Assembly (NCBI RefSeq): GCF_001022965.1
Contig: NZ_LECZ01000026.1
Span: forward strand, 806,001-870,000
From: Enterobacter genomosp. O
GTDB lineage: Bacteria; Pseudomonadota; Gammaproteobacteria; Enterobacterales; Enterobacteriaceae
Direction: 5' to 3'
Length of the DNA stretch: 64,000 nucleotides
The translations under genes and the position numbers were made by a program. The notes under the pieces are model-generated. The model saw only the letters and a list, made by a program, of their open reading frames with translations, was not told where the DNA came from and made no database searches. Positions within the stretch are counted from its first letter, which is position 1, and each line of letters begins with the position of its first letter. Below, piece after piece: positions 1-9,009 of the stretch.

Positions 1-414
1 TCCCGCGGCTGGGAGATTTACCCGCGCATTATCTACGACATGGCGATGCGGATTAAGCAGGAATACCGCAACATCGACTGGTTCGTGGCGGAAAGCGGGA
101 TGGGCGTGGAAAACGAAGCGCGGTTTCGCAACGATGACGGCATCATCGACGACAGCTACCGCATTGCGTTTATCAGCGAGCACCTTTACTACGCGCTGCT
201 GGCGCGGGAGGCGGGGGCGAACTGTCACGGCTATATGCTGTGGGCCTTTACCGACAATGTCTCGCCCATGAACGCCTTCAAAAATCGCTATGGTCTGATT
301 GAGATTGATCTGGACGACAACCGCGCCCGGCGAGCGAAAAAATCGGCAACCTGGTTTCGCCAGCTGCGCGATACCCGCGTCCTCACGCTCAGCGTTGACG
401 ATGAATGGAAGTAG
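1..414 (+). CDS. Glycoside hydrolase family 1 enzyme, C-terminal part (5' end outside window)
   Basis: The reading frame is open from base 1 and ends at TAG 412-414, so only the last 137 residues are present. The pattern FVAESGMG resembles the GH1 nucleophile segment (I/V-T-E-N-G in most members); the Glu codon at 91-93 would be the nucleophile. The later GYMLWAFTDNVSPMNAF...RYGLIEID matches the usual GH1 C-terminal block in which the aglycone site and barrel end are built. GH1 members here are beta-glucosidases or 6-phospho-beta-glucosidases; the N-terminal part needed to decide is missing. It lies 90 bases upstream of a GntR-type regulator gene that may control it (inference). Confidence 0.8.
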   Translation, partial: SRGWEIYPRIIYDMAMRIKQEYRNIDWFVAESGMGVENEARFRNDDGIIDDSYRIAFISEHLYYALLAREAGANCHGYMLWAFTDNVSPMNAFKNRYGLIEIDLDDNRARRAKKSATWFRQLRDTRVLTLSVDDEWK

Positions 415-504
415 GCGAAAAACAGGTGGGTTCTGGTAAAATAGCCTACAAACTGGCCGGGAGGACGCCTGGCCTGCGCATTAACTGAAAAAACAGGTGG
501 TAAC

Positions 505-1278
505 GTGGATAAGGCTGTCATCCTGCCGGAAAAAAAACAGTACCAGGAAATTGGCGAGGATTTGCGGGCGCAGATTATCCAGGGGCACTATCCCGTTGGT
601 TCCCGTCTGCCGCCGGAGCGAAATATCGCTGAGACGTATGGCGTGAGCCGCACCATCGTGCGCGAGGCGCTGCTGATGCTGGAGTTACAGGGTACGGTAG
701 ATATCCGTCAGGGGTCCGGCGTGTACGTCATGCGCATCCCGGAAGAACACGAGAACGAAGAAGAGCGTTTTCTTAACAGCGACGTGGGGCCGTTTGAAAT
801 CCTGCAGGCGCGCCAGCTTCTTGAAAGCAATATTGCCGCGTTTGCCGCCAAAATGGCGACGCGTGCCGATATCGACAACCTGCGCCGGATTATCGAGCAG
901 GAGCAGCGCGCGATAGCCGCCGACGACTACAGCCAGGATAACAACAAGATGTTCCACCTGGTGCTGGCGGGTGCAACGCAAAACCAGATGCTGCTGGCGA
1001 CGGTGGAAAGTATCTGGCACCACATGGACAGCAGCCCGCTATGGCAGCAGTTTAATGTTCACATCGCCAGCCGCGCATACCGTCTGAAATGGCTGGGCGA
1101 CAGGCAAACTATCCTTGCGGCGCTCCGTCGTCGCGACGTGATGGGGGCCTGGCAGGCGATGTTCCAGCACCTCGAAAATGTCAAAAAGAGCTTGCTTGAA
1201 CTCTCGGATGAAGATGCGCCAGATTTTGACGGCTATCTGTTTGAGTCCGTGCCGATTTTTCAGGGGAAACTGGTATGA
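505..1278 (+). CDS. GntR/FadR-family transcriptional regulator, UxuR-like
   Basis: A 257-residue protein, the same length as E. coli UxuR and visibly similar to it (shared stretches include LPPERNIAE, RTIVREALLMLE, GPFEILQARQLLESNIA and QHLENVKKSLLE). Residues about 10-75 form the GntR winged helix-turn-helix; about 95-225 form an FCD effector domain. UxuR regulates hexuronate catabolism, but no uxu genes are visible, so the effector is unknown and the upstream GH1 gene is the obvious candidate target (inference). The start is GTG at 505 behind a short AGGTGG element. The stop overlaps the start of the acetyltransferase gene (ATGA), implying translational coupling. Confidence 0.85.
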   Translation: MDKAVILPEKKQYQEIGEDLRAQIIQGHYPVGSRLPPERNIAETYGVSRTIVREALLMLELQGTVDIRQGSGVYVMRIPEEHENEEERFLNSDVGPFEILQARQLLESNIAAFAAKMATRADIDNLRRIIEQEQRAIAADDYSQDNNKMFHLVLAGATQNQMLLATVESIWHHMDSSPLWQQFNVHIASRAYRLKWLGDRQTILAALRRRDVMGAWQAMFQHLENVKKSLLELSDEDAPDFDGYLFESVPIFQGKLV

Positions 1279-1751
1279 CGATTTTGCCTCTTTACACCGC
1301 GCCTCAGTATGCGGAGCAGGTGACAGACTGGATCTGGCAGGCCTTTGGCGAGGGGCTTCCCCGTGAATTTTTCCACAGCATCGTTGAGCACAGCCAGACG
1401 CCGGGAGCATTACCCTTGACCTTTATTGCCGTTGAAGGCGAACGACTTCTCGGCACGGTGGGGCTCTGGCGCTGCGATTTGATCAGCCGACAGGATCTCT
1501 GCCCGTGGCTGGCGGCGCTGTACGTTGACGACGCGGCGCGTGGAAAAGGGCTGGCGGGGCAGCTTCAGCAGTATGTTATGAGCTATGCCGCGCAGGCCGG
1601 GTACGAGGAGCTCCATCTGTGGTCTGCCTGCCGCGACTTCTATGAACGTTACGGCTGGCAGTACGTTGGCGATGCGCTCGAATACCCGAACAAGACGGTA
1701 CACCTTTACCGCTATTCGCTCTGCGCTTCTGCAGGGGATGCAACGGAGTGA
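1275..1751 (+). CDS. GNAT-family N-acetyltransferase, substrate unknown
   Basis: A 158-residue protein with the GNAT fold signature: the strand LYVDDAARGKGLAGQLQQYV around residues 78-97 carries the R-G-K-G-L-A acetyl-CoA pyrophosphate loop, and FYERYGWQYVGD near the C-terminus is the usual GNAT beta-hairpin motif. The acceptor cannot be told from sequence. It is coupled to the upstream GntR regulator by a 4-base overlap (ATGA). Its 3' end overlaps the 3' end of the convergent galR gene by 40 bases. Confidence 0.8.
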   Translation: MTILPLYTAPQYAEQVTDWIWQAFGEGLPREFFHSIVEHSQTPGALPLTFIAVEGERLLGTVGLWRCDLISRQDLCPWLAALYVDDAARGKGLAGQLQQYVMSYAAQAGYEELHLWSACRDFYERYGWQYVGDALEYPNKTVHLYRYSLCASAGDATE

Positions 1752-2728
1752 CGGCGCACCAGGGTTGGGCTGAAGAGATGGGTAATATCCGGCGGCTGGC
1801 GTTGCTCCGCCAGCGCTAGCGCCAGCTCGGCGGCCTGCGTTGCCATCGTGATGATTGGATAACGTACGGTGGTCAGGCGCGGTCGCACGTAGCGGGAGAC
1901 CAGCACATCATCAAAGCCAATCAGCGAGATTTCTGCCGGCACCTCAACCCCGTTGTCGTTCAGCACCCCCATTGCGCCTGCGGCCATGGAGTCGTTATAG
2001 CTGGCCACCGCCGTGAAATTGCGTCCGCGGCCCAGCAGCTCGGTCATGGCCTGCTCACCGCCGCTCTCATCCGGTTCACCGTAGGCCACCAGGCGGTCGT
2101 TGCACGGCAGGCCGTTTTCGCGCAGGGCATCGTAGTAGCCCTGCAGGCGGTCTTCCGCATCAGAAATCGGGTGATTGGAACAGAGATAACCAATTCGGGT
2201 ATGGCCCTGCTGAATCAGATGGCGGGTCGCAAGCCAGGCACCGTAGCGGTCGTCGAGCGCCACACAGCGTTTTTCAAAACCGGGGATAATACGGTTGATG
2301 ATTACCATCCCGGGAATTTGCTTCATCAGATGAATCAGTTCGGCATCCGGGATCATTTTGGCGTGCACAACCAGCGCCGCGCAGCGGTGGCGGATCAGCT
2401 GCTCAATGGCCTGGCGTTCTTTTTGTTCATTGTGATAGCCATTGCCGATCAGCAAAAAATTGCCTGTCTGATACGAAACCTGTTCAACCGCTTTTACCAT
2501 GGCGCCGAAAAAGGGGTCAGAAACATCTCCCACCACCAGCCCAATGGTTTCAGTGGACTGCTGGGCGAGCGCGCGGGCGTTGGCATTGGGATGATAGTTA
2601 AGGGATTCCATGGCGCTTTGTACCGCCTGGCGTGATGCGTCACTGGCTTTTGGGGAGTTGTTAATCACGCGCGAGACGGTTGCCACCGACACGCCTGCCA
2701 GACGGGCCACATCCTTTATTGTCGCCAT
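1712..2728 (-). CDS. galR: Galactose operon repressor GalR
   Basis: LacI/GalR-family repressor of 338 residues, slightly shorter than E. coli GalR (343) because the C-terminal tail differs. The N-terminal MATIKDVARLAGVSVATVSRVINNSPKAS is the DNA-binding helix-turn-helix plus hinge; the rest is the periplasmic-binding-protein-like galactose-binding core (SDPFFGAMVKAVEQV, NEQKERQAIEQLI). It represses galETK and gal transport genes in the absence of galactose. A GalR-type operator lies just upstream, consistent with autoregulation. In E. coli the convergent neighbour is lysA; here it is a GNAT acetyltransferase. Confidence 0.97.
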   Translation of the reverse strand: MATIKDVARLAGVSVATVSRVINNSPKASDASRQAVQSAMESLNYHPNANARALAQQSTETIGLVVGDVSDPFFGAMVKAVEQVSYQTGNFLLIGNGYHNEQKERQAIEQLIRHRCAALVVHAKMIPDAELIHLMKQIPGMVIINRIIPGFEKRCVALDDRYGAWLATRHLIQQGHTRIGYLCSNHPISDAEDRLQGYYDALRENGLPCNDRLVAYGEPDESGGEQAMTELLGRGRNFTAVASYNDSMAAGAMGVLNDNGVEVPAEISLIGFDDVLVSRYVRPRLTTVRYPIITMATQAAELALALAEQRQPPDITHLFSPTLVRRHSVASPAEAQSE

Positions 2729-2746
2729 TCATTACCTTCTTATTGG

Positions 2747-2762
2747 GGGTAAGCGTTTACAC
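2747..2762 (-). promoter_or_regulatory. GalR/GalS operator upstream of galR
   Basis: On the minus strand the sequence reads GTGTAAACGCTTACCC, which fits the gal operator consensus GTGnAAnCGnTTnCAC at all but one of its fixed positions. It is centred about 26 bases upstream of the galR start codon, suited to autorepression. Binding is inferred from the match. Confidence 0.75.
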
Positions 2763-2972
2763 ACCAAATAGTGTTGCGGAAAAGCAGCGCGCATTCAAGG
2801 GGAGTGGGATTCTGCACTCCACAAACGTGACGCAGGACAACCCTGATGGTGTAATCGTTACACGCGTAGTCATGTCTGAAGAATGTCAATCTGAACCTTT
2901 AGTTACACTTTGCCTCAGGCTGTTGCGATTGTCTGATAGCGAGGGCGTTAAAGAGGTTGATACAGTCGAGAT

Positions 2973-3055
2973 CCCAGAGGTATTGATAGGTGGAATCAGC
3001 TCCGGTTGATTAACACGATTTACACCAACCTGCGTTTTTACGCAGGTTTTTTTTT
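2973..3055 (+). ncRNA. omrB: OmrB small regulatory RNA
   Basis: Begins with CCCAGAGGTATTGAT, the 5' seed shared by OmrA and OmrB, and ends in a GC-rich hairpin (AACCTGCG...CGCAGGTT) with a long T run, an intrinsic terminator also required for Hfq binding. The body following the seed (AGGTGGAATCAGCTCCGGTT) resembles E. coli OmrB. As in E. coli it lies between galR and aas, upstream of omrA. OmrA/B are OmpR-activated Hfq-dependent RNAs that repress outer-membrane protein and curli (csgD) mRNAs. Length of about 83 nt agrees with the known 82 nt. Confidence 0.93.
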
Positions 3056-3171
3056 GCCTGACAGTTCAACCTGTAACAGCAACAGAGAATATTCACACCT
3101 GGTTGCACTTAGGCTCATTCCCTTGCGTTTTCCTGCTGGCGAAGCGCAGTGCCAACAGCCAAAATCAAGAT

Positions 3172-3258
3172 CCCAGAGGTATTGATTGGTGAGAATTCTT
3201 AGTACGGTTTCGTACTCATCTCTTGCACCAACCTGCGCGGATGCGCAGGTTTTTTTTC
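3172..3258 (+). ncRNA. omrA: OmrA small regulatory RNA
   Basis: Starts with the same 15-base seed CCCAGAGGTATTGAT as omrB and continues TGGTGAGAATTCTTAGTACG, a body like that of E. coli OmrA. The hairpin AACCTGCGCGGATGCGCAGGTT and T run form the terminator, ending about 95 bases before the aas start codon. Length of about 87 nt matches the E. coli RNA (88 nt). Sense and order (omrB, omrA, aas) are as in E. coli. Confidence 0.94.
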
Positions 3259-3353
3259 GCCTCTATTTTTGCTTGTCGCTCCCGTATCACTTCTCGTGTA
3301 ATCTGCCACCATTTACTATCAACCCTTCACACTGGCTGGCAAAGGGAGTTGAG

Positions 3354-5513
3354 ATGCTATTTGGGTTCTTCCGTACACTTTTCCATATTCTCTTTCGCAT
3401 CCGCGTGACTGGCGATGCCCAGGCGCTTCGCGGTGAACGCGTTTTAATCACTCCAAATCATGTTTCCTTTATCGATGGCATCCTGCTGGCGCTGTTTTTG
3501 CCCGTGCGCCCGGTGTTTGCGGTCTATACCTCCATCAGCCAGCAGTGGTACATGCGCTGGCTCACGCCGTTGATTGATTTTGTGCCGCTCGACCCGACAA
3601 AGCCGATGATGATTAAGCATCTGGTGCGTCTGGTAGAGCAGGGGCGTCCGGTGGTTATTTTCCCGGAAGGGCGCATTTCAGTGACCGGTTCACTGATGAA
3701 GATCTACGACGGCGCGGGGTTTGTCGCGGCGAAATCAAAAGCGACCGTGGTGCCGCTGCGTATTGAAGGGGCGGAGCTGACCCATTTCAGCCGTCTGAAG
3801 GGGCGGGTGAAACAGCGTCTGTTCCCAAAAATCACGCTGCATCTTCTGCCGCCAACGTCGCTACCGATGCCCGACGCGCCGCGTGCCCGCGATCGCCGTA
3901 AAATCGCCGGGGAAATGCTGCATCAGATTATGATGGAAGCGCGTATGGCCGTTCGTCCGCGCGAAACGCTGTACGAATCTCTGCTTTCAGCGCAGTACCG
4001 CTACGGCGCGAAGAAAAACTGTATCGAAGACATCAACTTTACCCCGGATACCTATCGCAAGCTGCTCACCAAGACCCTGTTTGTAGGCCGCATTCTTGAG
4101 AAGTACAGCAAGAAGGGCGAAAAGATTGGCCTGATGTTGCCTAACGCGGGCATCAGCGCGGCGGTGATTTTTGGTGCGGTTTCCCGGGGCCGTATTCCGG
4201 CAATGATGAATTACACGGCGGGCGTGAAAGGGCTGACCAGCGCCATTACCGCCGCCCAGATTAATACCGTCTTTACCTCCCGTCAGTTCCTGGACAAGGG
4301 CAAGCTCTGGCATCTTCCCGAGCAGCTCACCCAGGTGCGCTGGGTCTTCCTGGAAGATCTGAAAGCGGACGTGACCACCGGTGACAAGCTGTGGATTTTT
4401 GCTCACCTGCTGATGCCGCGTCTGGCCCAGGTCAAACAGCAGCCCGAAGATGACGCGATTATCCTCTTCACGTCGGGGTCTGAGGGCAACCCGAAAGGCG
4501 TTGTCCACAGCCACAAAAGCATTCTGGCGAACGTTGAACAGATCAAAAGCATTGCTGACTTTACCGCGGATGACCGTTTTATGTCGGCGCTGCCGCTGTT
4601 CCACTCCTTTGGCCTGACGGTGGGGCTGTTTACGCCGCTGCTGACCGGCGCGGAAGTGTTCCTCTATCCAAGCCCGCTGCATTACCGCATCGTGCCTGAG
4701 CTGGTGTATGACCGTAACTGCACCGTCCTGTTCGGGACCTCAACCTTCCTGGGTAACTATGCGCGTTTTGCCAACCCGTATGATTTCTACCGCGTGCGGT
4801 ATGTGGTGGCTGGCGCGGAAAAACTGCAGGAGAGCACGCGTCAGATTTGGCAGGACAAGTTTGGCCTGCGCATCCTCGAAGGCTATGGCGTTACCGAGTG
4901 CGCGCCCGTGGTCTCGATTAACGTGCCGATGGCGGCGAAACCGGGTACGGTTGGCCGAATTCTGCCGGGAATGGACGCGCGTCTGCTGGCCGTGCCGGGC
5001 ATTGAGGACGGCGGCCGTCTGCAGCTGAAGGGGCCAAACGTGATGAACGGTTATCTGCGCGTGGAAAACCCCGGCGTGCTGGAGGTCCCGACGGCGGAAA
5101 ACGTCAACGGCGAGATTGAAACCGGCTGGTACGACACCGGTGATATTGTCCGTTTTGATGAACAAGGCTTTGTTCAGATTCAGGGGCGTGCAAAACGCTT
5201 CGCCAAAATTGCCGGTGAAATGGTCTCTCTGGAAATGGTTGAGCAACTGGCGACGGCCGTATCCGCCGATAAAATGCATGCGACCGTGGTGAAGAGTGAT
5301 GCCAGCAAAGGCGAGGCGCTGGTGCTGTTCACGACCGACAGCGAGCTTAAGCGCGACAGGCTGCTTAGCTATGCGCGTGAACATGGTATTCCTGAGCTTG
5401 CAGTCCCGCGCGATATTCGCTACCTGAAGCAGCTTCCGGTGCTGGGGAGCGGGAAGCCTGATTTCGTGACCCTGAAAGGCATGGTTGAAGAGGCGGAGCA
5501 GCAAAATGCGTGA
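3354..5513 (+). CDS. aas: Bifunctional 2-acylglycerophosphoethanolamine acyltransferase / acyl-ACP synthetase Aas
   Basis: A 719-residue inner-membrane protein, identical in length to E. coli Aas. Residues 1-190 are a PlsC-type acyltransferase domain with NHVSFIDG (the NHX4D catalytic box) and FPEGRIS. The C-terminal two thirds are an AMP-forming acyl-ACP synthetase with the P-loop-like [20 protein letters not shown] and the adenylate motif [12 protein letters not shown]. It re-acylates lysophosphatidylethanolamine left over from lipoprotein acylation. An upstream in-frame start at 3186 would run through the OmrA gene, so the ATG at 3354, preceded by AAAGGGAG, is taken. It overlaps lplT by 8 bases. 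Confidence 0.97.
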   Translation: MLFGFFRTLFHILFRIRVTGDAQALRGERVLITPNHVSFIDGILLALFLPVRPVFAVYTSISQQWYMRWLTPLIDFVPLDPTKPMMIKHLVRLVEQGRPVVIFPEGRISVTGSLMKIYDGAGFVAAKSKATVVPLRIEGAELTHFSRLKGRVKQRLFPKITLHLLPPTSLPMPDAPRARDRRKIAGEMLHQIMMEARMAVRPRETLYESLLSAQYRYGAKKNCIEDINFTPDTYRKLLTKTLFVGRILEKYSKKGEKIGLMLPNAGISAAVIFGAVSRGRIPAMMNYTAGVKGLTSAITAAQINTVFTSRQFLDKGKLWHLPEQLTQVRWVFLEDLKADVTTGDKLWIFAHLLMPRLAQVKQQPEDDAIILFTSGSEGNPKGVVHSHKSILANVEQIKSIADFTADDRFMSALPLFHSFGLTVGLFTPLLTGAEVFLYPSPLHYRIVPELVYDRNCTVLFGTSTFLGNYARFANPYDFYRVRYVVAGAEKLQESTRQIWQDKFGLRILEGYGVTECAPVVSINVPMAAKPGTVGRILPGMDARLLAVPGIEDGGRLQLKGPNVMNGYLRVENPGVLEVPTAENVNGEIETGWYDTGDIVRFDEQGFVQIQGRAKRFAKIAGEMVSLEMVEQLATAVSADKMHATVVKSDASKGEALVLFTTDSELKRDRLLSYAREHGIPELAVPRDIRYLKQLPVLGSGKPDFVTLKGMVEEAEQQNA

Positions 5514-6699
5514 GTCAGTACACACTAACACTTCACTCAGGTCGAAAGGCATGATGGCCGTCATTGCCGCGCAGTTTCTCTCTGCGTTCGGCGATAACGC
5601 CCTGTTGTTTGCCACTCTGGCGCTGCTGAAAGCCGAGTTTTACCCCGACTGGAGTCAGCCGATCCTGCAGATGGTGTTTGTGGGCGCTTACATTATCTTT
5701 GCCCCGTTTGTGGGGCAGGTGGCGGACAGTTTCCCGAAAGGTCGGGTGATGATGTTTGCCAACGGCCTCAAGCTTCTGGGTGCCGCCAGCATTTGCTTTG
5801 GTTTCAATCCGTTTATTGGCTACACGCTGGTGGGCATTGGCGCCGCCGCCTACTCCCCGGCGAAGTATGGCATTCTCGGAGAGTTGACCACGGGTGATAA
5901 GCTGGTGAAAGCCAATGGCCTGATGGAGTCGTCAACCATTGCTGCTATCCTGCTTGGCTCCGTTGCGGGCGGCGTACTGGCCGACTGGCATGTCCTGGCA
6001 GCGCTGGGCGTATGTGCGGTGGTGTATGGCGGCGCGGTCGTCGCTAACCTGTTCATCCCGAAACTTCCGGTGGCTCGCCCGGGGCAATCCTGGCGCTTTA
6101 AGCCGATGACCGGCAGTTTCTTTAATGCCTGCCGCGTGCTGTGGCGTAACGGAGAAACGCGTTTCTCCCTGATGGGGACCAGTATGTTCTGGGGCGCGGG
6201 CGTTACGCTGCGCTTCCTGCTGGTCCTGTGGGTGCCGGTGGCACTGGGTATTACTGACAACGCGACGCCGACGTATCTTAATGCGATGGTGGCCATCGGC
6301 ATTGTAGTCGGGGCCGGCGCTGCGGCGAAGCTGGTGACCCTCGAGACGGTAGCACGCTGTATGCCCGCAGGGATCCTGATTGGCGTCGTGGTGCTTATTT
6401 TTTCCCTGCAGCATGCGTTATTGCCCGCTTATGTCCTCCTCGTCCTGATTGGCATTCTGGGGGGCTTCTTCGTGGTGCCGCTGAACGCGTTGCTGCAGGA
6501 GCGTGGCAAGCAGACCGTCGGGGCGGGAAATGCCATCGCGGTTCAAAACCTGGGTGAAAACCTGGCAATGCTGTTGATGCTGGGATTTTACTCGCTGGCG
6601 GTAAAAGTCGGTGTACCGGTGGTGGGGATTGGCGTCGGGTTTGGCGGGCTGTTCGCTCTGGCGATTGCGGGCTTGTGGATCTGGCAGCGTCGGCGTTGA
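5506..6699 (+). CDS. lplT: Lysophospholipid transporter LplT
   Basis: Major facilitator superfamily protein of 397 residues with about twelve hydrophobic segments, matching E. coli LplT over its whole length ([35 protein letters not shown] at the start). It flips lysophosphatidylethanolamine across the inner membrane so that Aas can re-acylate it. The ATG at 5506 overlaps the aas stop by 8 bases, so the two are translationally coupled. Transcription probably ends at the hairpin at 6760-6785. Confidence 0.97.
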   Translation: MRESVHTNTSLRSKGMMAVIAAQFLSAFGDNALLFATLALLKAEFYPDWSQPILQMVFVGAYIIFAPFVGQVADSFPKGRVMMFANGLKLLGAASICFGFNPFIGYTLVGIGAAAYSPAKYGILGELTTGDKLVKANGLMESSTIAAILLGSVAGGVLADWHVLAALGVCAVVYGGAVVANLFIPKLPVARPGQSWRFKPMTGSFFNACRVLWRNGETRFSLMGTSMFWGAGVTLRFLLVLWVPVALGITDNATPTYLNAMVAIGIVVGAGAAAKLVTLETVARCMPAGILIGVVVLIFSLQHALLPAYVLLVLIGILGGFFVVPLNALLQERGKQTVGAGNAIAVQNLGENLAMLLMLGFYSLAVKVGVPVVGIGVGFGGLFALAIAGLWIWQRRR

Positions 6700-6703
6700 T
6701 ATG

Positions 6704-6748
6704 TGCGGCCTGATGCCCTCACCCCGGCCCTCTCCCACAGGGAGAGGG
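6704..6748. repeat. Palindromic intergenic repeat, CCCTCACCCC...GGGAGAGGG family, copy 1
   Basis: The unit begins TGCGGCCTGATGCCCTCACC and ends in a small palindrome CCCTCTCCCACAGGGAGAGGG. The same unit recurs inverted at 12489-12533 and twice in 53518-53629. It follows lplT directly. Confidence 0.8.
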
Positions 6749-6759
6749 AGCAAACCCTA

Positions 6760-6785
6760 AAAACGGCAACGTGCGTTGCCGTTTT
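6760..6785. terminator. Bidirectional intrinsic terminator between lplT and tas
   Basis: Perfect 11-bp stem AAAACGGCAAC / GTTGCCGTTTT with a four-base loop. The A run on one side and T run on the other allow it to serve both convergent genes. Confidence 0.85.
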
Positions 6786-6792
6786 GCTTTTA

Positions 6793-7833
6793 TTACGGCG
6801 CAGGATACGTATAAACCTGGTGCACCGCTTCAATCTCCGCTAACACCTCTTCACTCAGGTTCAGATGGAAACTCTCAATATTGGTTTTCAGCTGTTCCAT
6901 GGTGGTCGCGCCCAGCAGGGTGCTGGCGACAAACGGCTGACGACGCACGAAGGCAAGCGCCATCTGTGCAGGGTCAAGACCGTGACGCTTTGCGATATCC
7001 ACATAGGCTGCAACGGCTTTTTGGGTCTGCTCGCCGCTGTAGCGGGTAAAGCGGCTAAAGAGGGTGTTACGCGCTCCGGCCGGCTTCGCGCCGTTCAGGT
7101 ATTTCCCCGTCAGCGTGCCAAAGCCGAGACAGGAATAGGCGAGCAGTTCCACTTCTTCATACTGTGTTACTTCGGCCAGGCCTACCTCATAGCTGCGGTT
7201 AAGCAGGCTGTACGGATTCTGGATGGTGACGATGCGCGGTAGATCGTGTTTATCCGCCAGGTGCAGATAGCGCATTACCCCAAAGGCCGTTTCGTTAGAT
7301 ACGCCAATATAGCGAATTTTTCCCGCGCGCTGGCACTCGGTTAGCGCCTCCAGGGTTTCCAGCAGCGTAACGGCGGGGGCGCTTTCGTTCCAGCTGTAGC
7401 CGAGCTTACCGAAGCAGTTGGTTGGACGCTGCGGCCAGTGCACCTGGTAGAGGTCGAGATAGTCGGTTTGCAGACGCTTCAGGCTGGCATCCAGCGCGGC
7501 GCGGATATTCTTGCGATCGAGAACTTGATTCGGGCGGATCCCGGCATCGTTGTTGCGCGCGGGGCCACTGACTTTTGAGGCAATTACCAGCTTTTCACGG
7601 TTACCGTGTTTTGCCAGCCAGTTACCGACGTAGGTTTCGGTAAGTCCCTGCGTTTCCGGACGTGGCGGAACAGGGTACATCTCTGCGACATCAATCAGGT
7701 TAATGCCCTGGCTGACGGCATAATCGAGTTGTGCATGGGCATCGGCTTCGCTGTTTTGTTCACCAAATGTCATCGTGCCCAACCCCAGTTGGCTTATTTC
7801 CAGAGCGCTGTGGGGGATACGGTGATAATGCAT
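6793..7833 (-). CDS. tas: Aldo-keto reductase Tas
   Basis: A 346-residue NADPH-dependent aldo-keto reductase, the same length as E. coli Tas. It shows the AKR features DVAEMYP (active-site Asp/Tyr region), KLVIASKVSGP (catalytic Lys) and YLDLYQVHWP (His), and the C-terminal cofactor segment STLLGATTMEQLKTNIESF. The E. coli gene was named for suppressing a tyrosine-auxotrophy phenotype in starved cells; its natural substrate is not settled. The start is the ATG giving MHYHRIPHS, aligned with E. coli MQYHRIPHS; five upstream in-frame codons are probably not translated. Confidence 0.95.
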   Translation of the reverse strand: MHYHRIPHSALEISQLGLGTMTFGEQNSEADAHAQLDYAVSQGINLIDVAEMYPVPPRPETQGLTETYVGNWLAKHGNREKLVIASKVSGPARNNDAGIRPNQVLDRKNIRAALDASLKRLQTDYLDLYQVHWPQRPTNCFGKLGYSWNESAPAVTLLETLEALTECQRAGKIRYIGVSNETAFGVMRYLHLADKHDLPRIVTIQNPYSLLNRSYEVGLAEVTQYEEVELLAYSCLGFGTLTGKYLNGAKPAGARNTLFSRFTRYSGEQTQKAVAAYVDIAKRHGLDPAQMALAFVRRQPFVASTLLGATTMEQLKTNIESFHLNLSEEVLAEIEAVHQVYTYPAP

Positions 7834-7931
7834 AGCCGGCTTCCTCATTAGACATATAGACCGCGTCAGGGTGTACCCGACAAAGGAATATAAACATGGC
7901 AGAGGGGAAGCAAAAGGGGAAGGAAAAAATC

Positions 7932-7956
7932 AAAAAGGCCAGCAAGCTACTGACCT
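7932..7956 (-). terminator. Intrinsic terminator of ygdR
   Basis: On the minus strand AGGTCAG pairs with CTGGCCT (one G-U pair) around a seven-base loop and is followed by TTTTTG. It begins eight bases beyond the ygdR stop codon. Confidence 0.7.
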
Positions 7957-7964
7957 CTCTCTGT

Positions 7965-8183
7965 TTATCGCTCGATAATTTGCGAGACTTCGTCGCGATT
8001 GATCTGCATTTTATTGCCTTCCTGGTCGCGATAGCTGACCAGACCGGTATCATCGTCGACTTCGGGTTTACCGTCAGTCAGGATCATTCGCCCGTCTTTT
8101 GTCGCCATAACGTAATCGCTACTACAGCCCGATACGGCAAATGCTAAACCGACTGCTGAAACTAACACTGCCCATTTTTTCAT
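7965..8183 (-). CDS. ygdR: Small outer-membrane lipoprotein YgdR (DUF903)
   Basis: A 72-residue protein beginning [20 protein letters not shown]: a lipoprotein signal peptide with lipobox V-S-G-C, giving a lipidated Cys at residue 20. The mature part ([36 protein letters not shown]) is the DUF903 fold. Function unknown. It is paralogous to ygdI at 35209. An upstream in-frame ATG adds five residues, but the shorter start matches E. coli. Confidence 0.93.
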   Translation of the reverse strand: MKKWAVLVSAVGLAFAVSGCSSDYVMATKDGRMILTDGKPEVDDDTGLVSYRDQEGNKMQINRDEVSQIIER

Positions 8184-8311
8184 CGTTATCGTCCTCATCT
8201 GGCTCGTATCAAATCATAGTTTAGTTTTAACCCGATATGGCAACAGGAGGAAGCGGTAAAATCTTAAAAACCAGGTGATTATGTTTGGGAGCTCGCAAAA
8301 TAAGTAAAAAA

Positions 8312-9004
8312 CTATGTTTTTAGAAGAAAATGACGAGCAAGAAGCGCGCCGGTGAAATTCTTTTTAAGATAAAAACCGCGCGGTAAGGTCAGTATCGGCT
8401 CGCCCTGCGCGCCGATTGCCTCGGTGAGCGCTTTACTGTTAGCCGCCTTCGGGCGCAGCTGTAACACTTCACCGTGACGGGCGGTAATGCGCTCTACCTG
8501 CCCAAGCACAATCATGTCCATCAGTTCCTCCCAGTCCAGACGCAGCTGGTGCTCTTCATCGTCGCTCGGGCTCCAGAGCAGCGGTGCGCCAACGCGACGA
8601 TCGGCCAGCGGGATCTGACGCTCTCCTTCAACCGGAACCCACAGGACTCGCTTCAGCTTGTGGCGGACGTGGCTGGTTTCCCACGTTACGCCAGTATTGC
8701 CGGTTAATGGCGCAACGCAGACGAAGGTGGTCTCAAGGGGCTTCCCCAGGCTGTCGATGGGAATGGTTTTTAACTCTACGCCAAGCGCGGCAAAATCCTG
8801 CTCTGGTTTGCTCCCCGCGCTGGCACCCAGCCACAGCTCAAGCAGCATGCCGATCCAGCCTTTATCCCGTTTCAGATCCTTCGGGATCTGAAGCCCTGCC
8901 ATTGCCGCCAGCTCGCCAAGCGAAAAGCCTGCCAGGCGCTGTGCCTGCTGAAGCAGCTGGCTTTCGCTAGAGGGAGGTAAGAGCAAGGGTGTAAGCGGAT
9001 GCAT
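8312..9004 (-). CDS. mutH: DNA mismatch repair endonuclease MutH
   Basis: A 230-residue sequence-specific endonuclease (E. coli 229) that nicks the unmethylated strand at hemimethylated GATC after activation by MutS-MutL. The PD-(D/E)XK active site is visible as [10 protein letters not shown] (Asp, then Glu-x-Lys). The C-terminal [20 protein letters not shown] is also conserved. The start is taken at the codon giving [12 protein letters not shown], aligned with E. coli MSQPRPLLSPP; a longer reading frame runs back into the DnaA-box region. It is transcribed away from rppH across the DARS2 region. Confidence 0.97.
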   Translation of the reverse strand: MHPLTPLLLPPSSESQLLQQAQRLAGFSLGELAAMAGLQIPKDLKRDKGWIGMLLELWLGASAGSKPEQDFAALGVELKTIPIDSLGKPLETTFVCVAPLTGNTGVTWETSHVRHKLKRVLWVPVEGERQIPLADRRVGAPLLWSPSDDEEHQLRLDWEELMDMIVLGQVERITARHGEVLQLRPKAANSKALTEAIGAQGEPILTLPRGFYLKKNFTGALLARHFLLKT

Positions 9005-9009
9005 GACGG

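Noticed and set aside
2680..3009. 109-codon plus-strand frame across the galR start and omrB
   Set aside because: It overlaps the galR DNA-binding region antisense and runs into the OmrB RNA; no ribosome site or conserved product.
3186..3353. Upstream extension of aas
   Set aside because: It would start inside OmrA and cross its terminator; the start at 3354 matches the known protein length exactly.
7896..8147. 83-codon plus-strand frame opposite ygdR
   Set aside because: YgdR on the other strand is a clear lipoprotein gene with its own terminator; the plus frame has no support.
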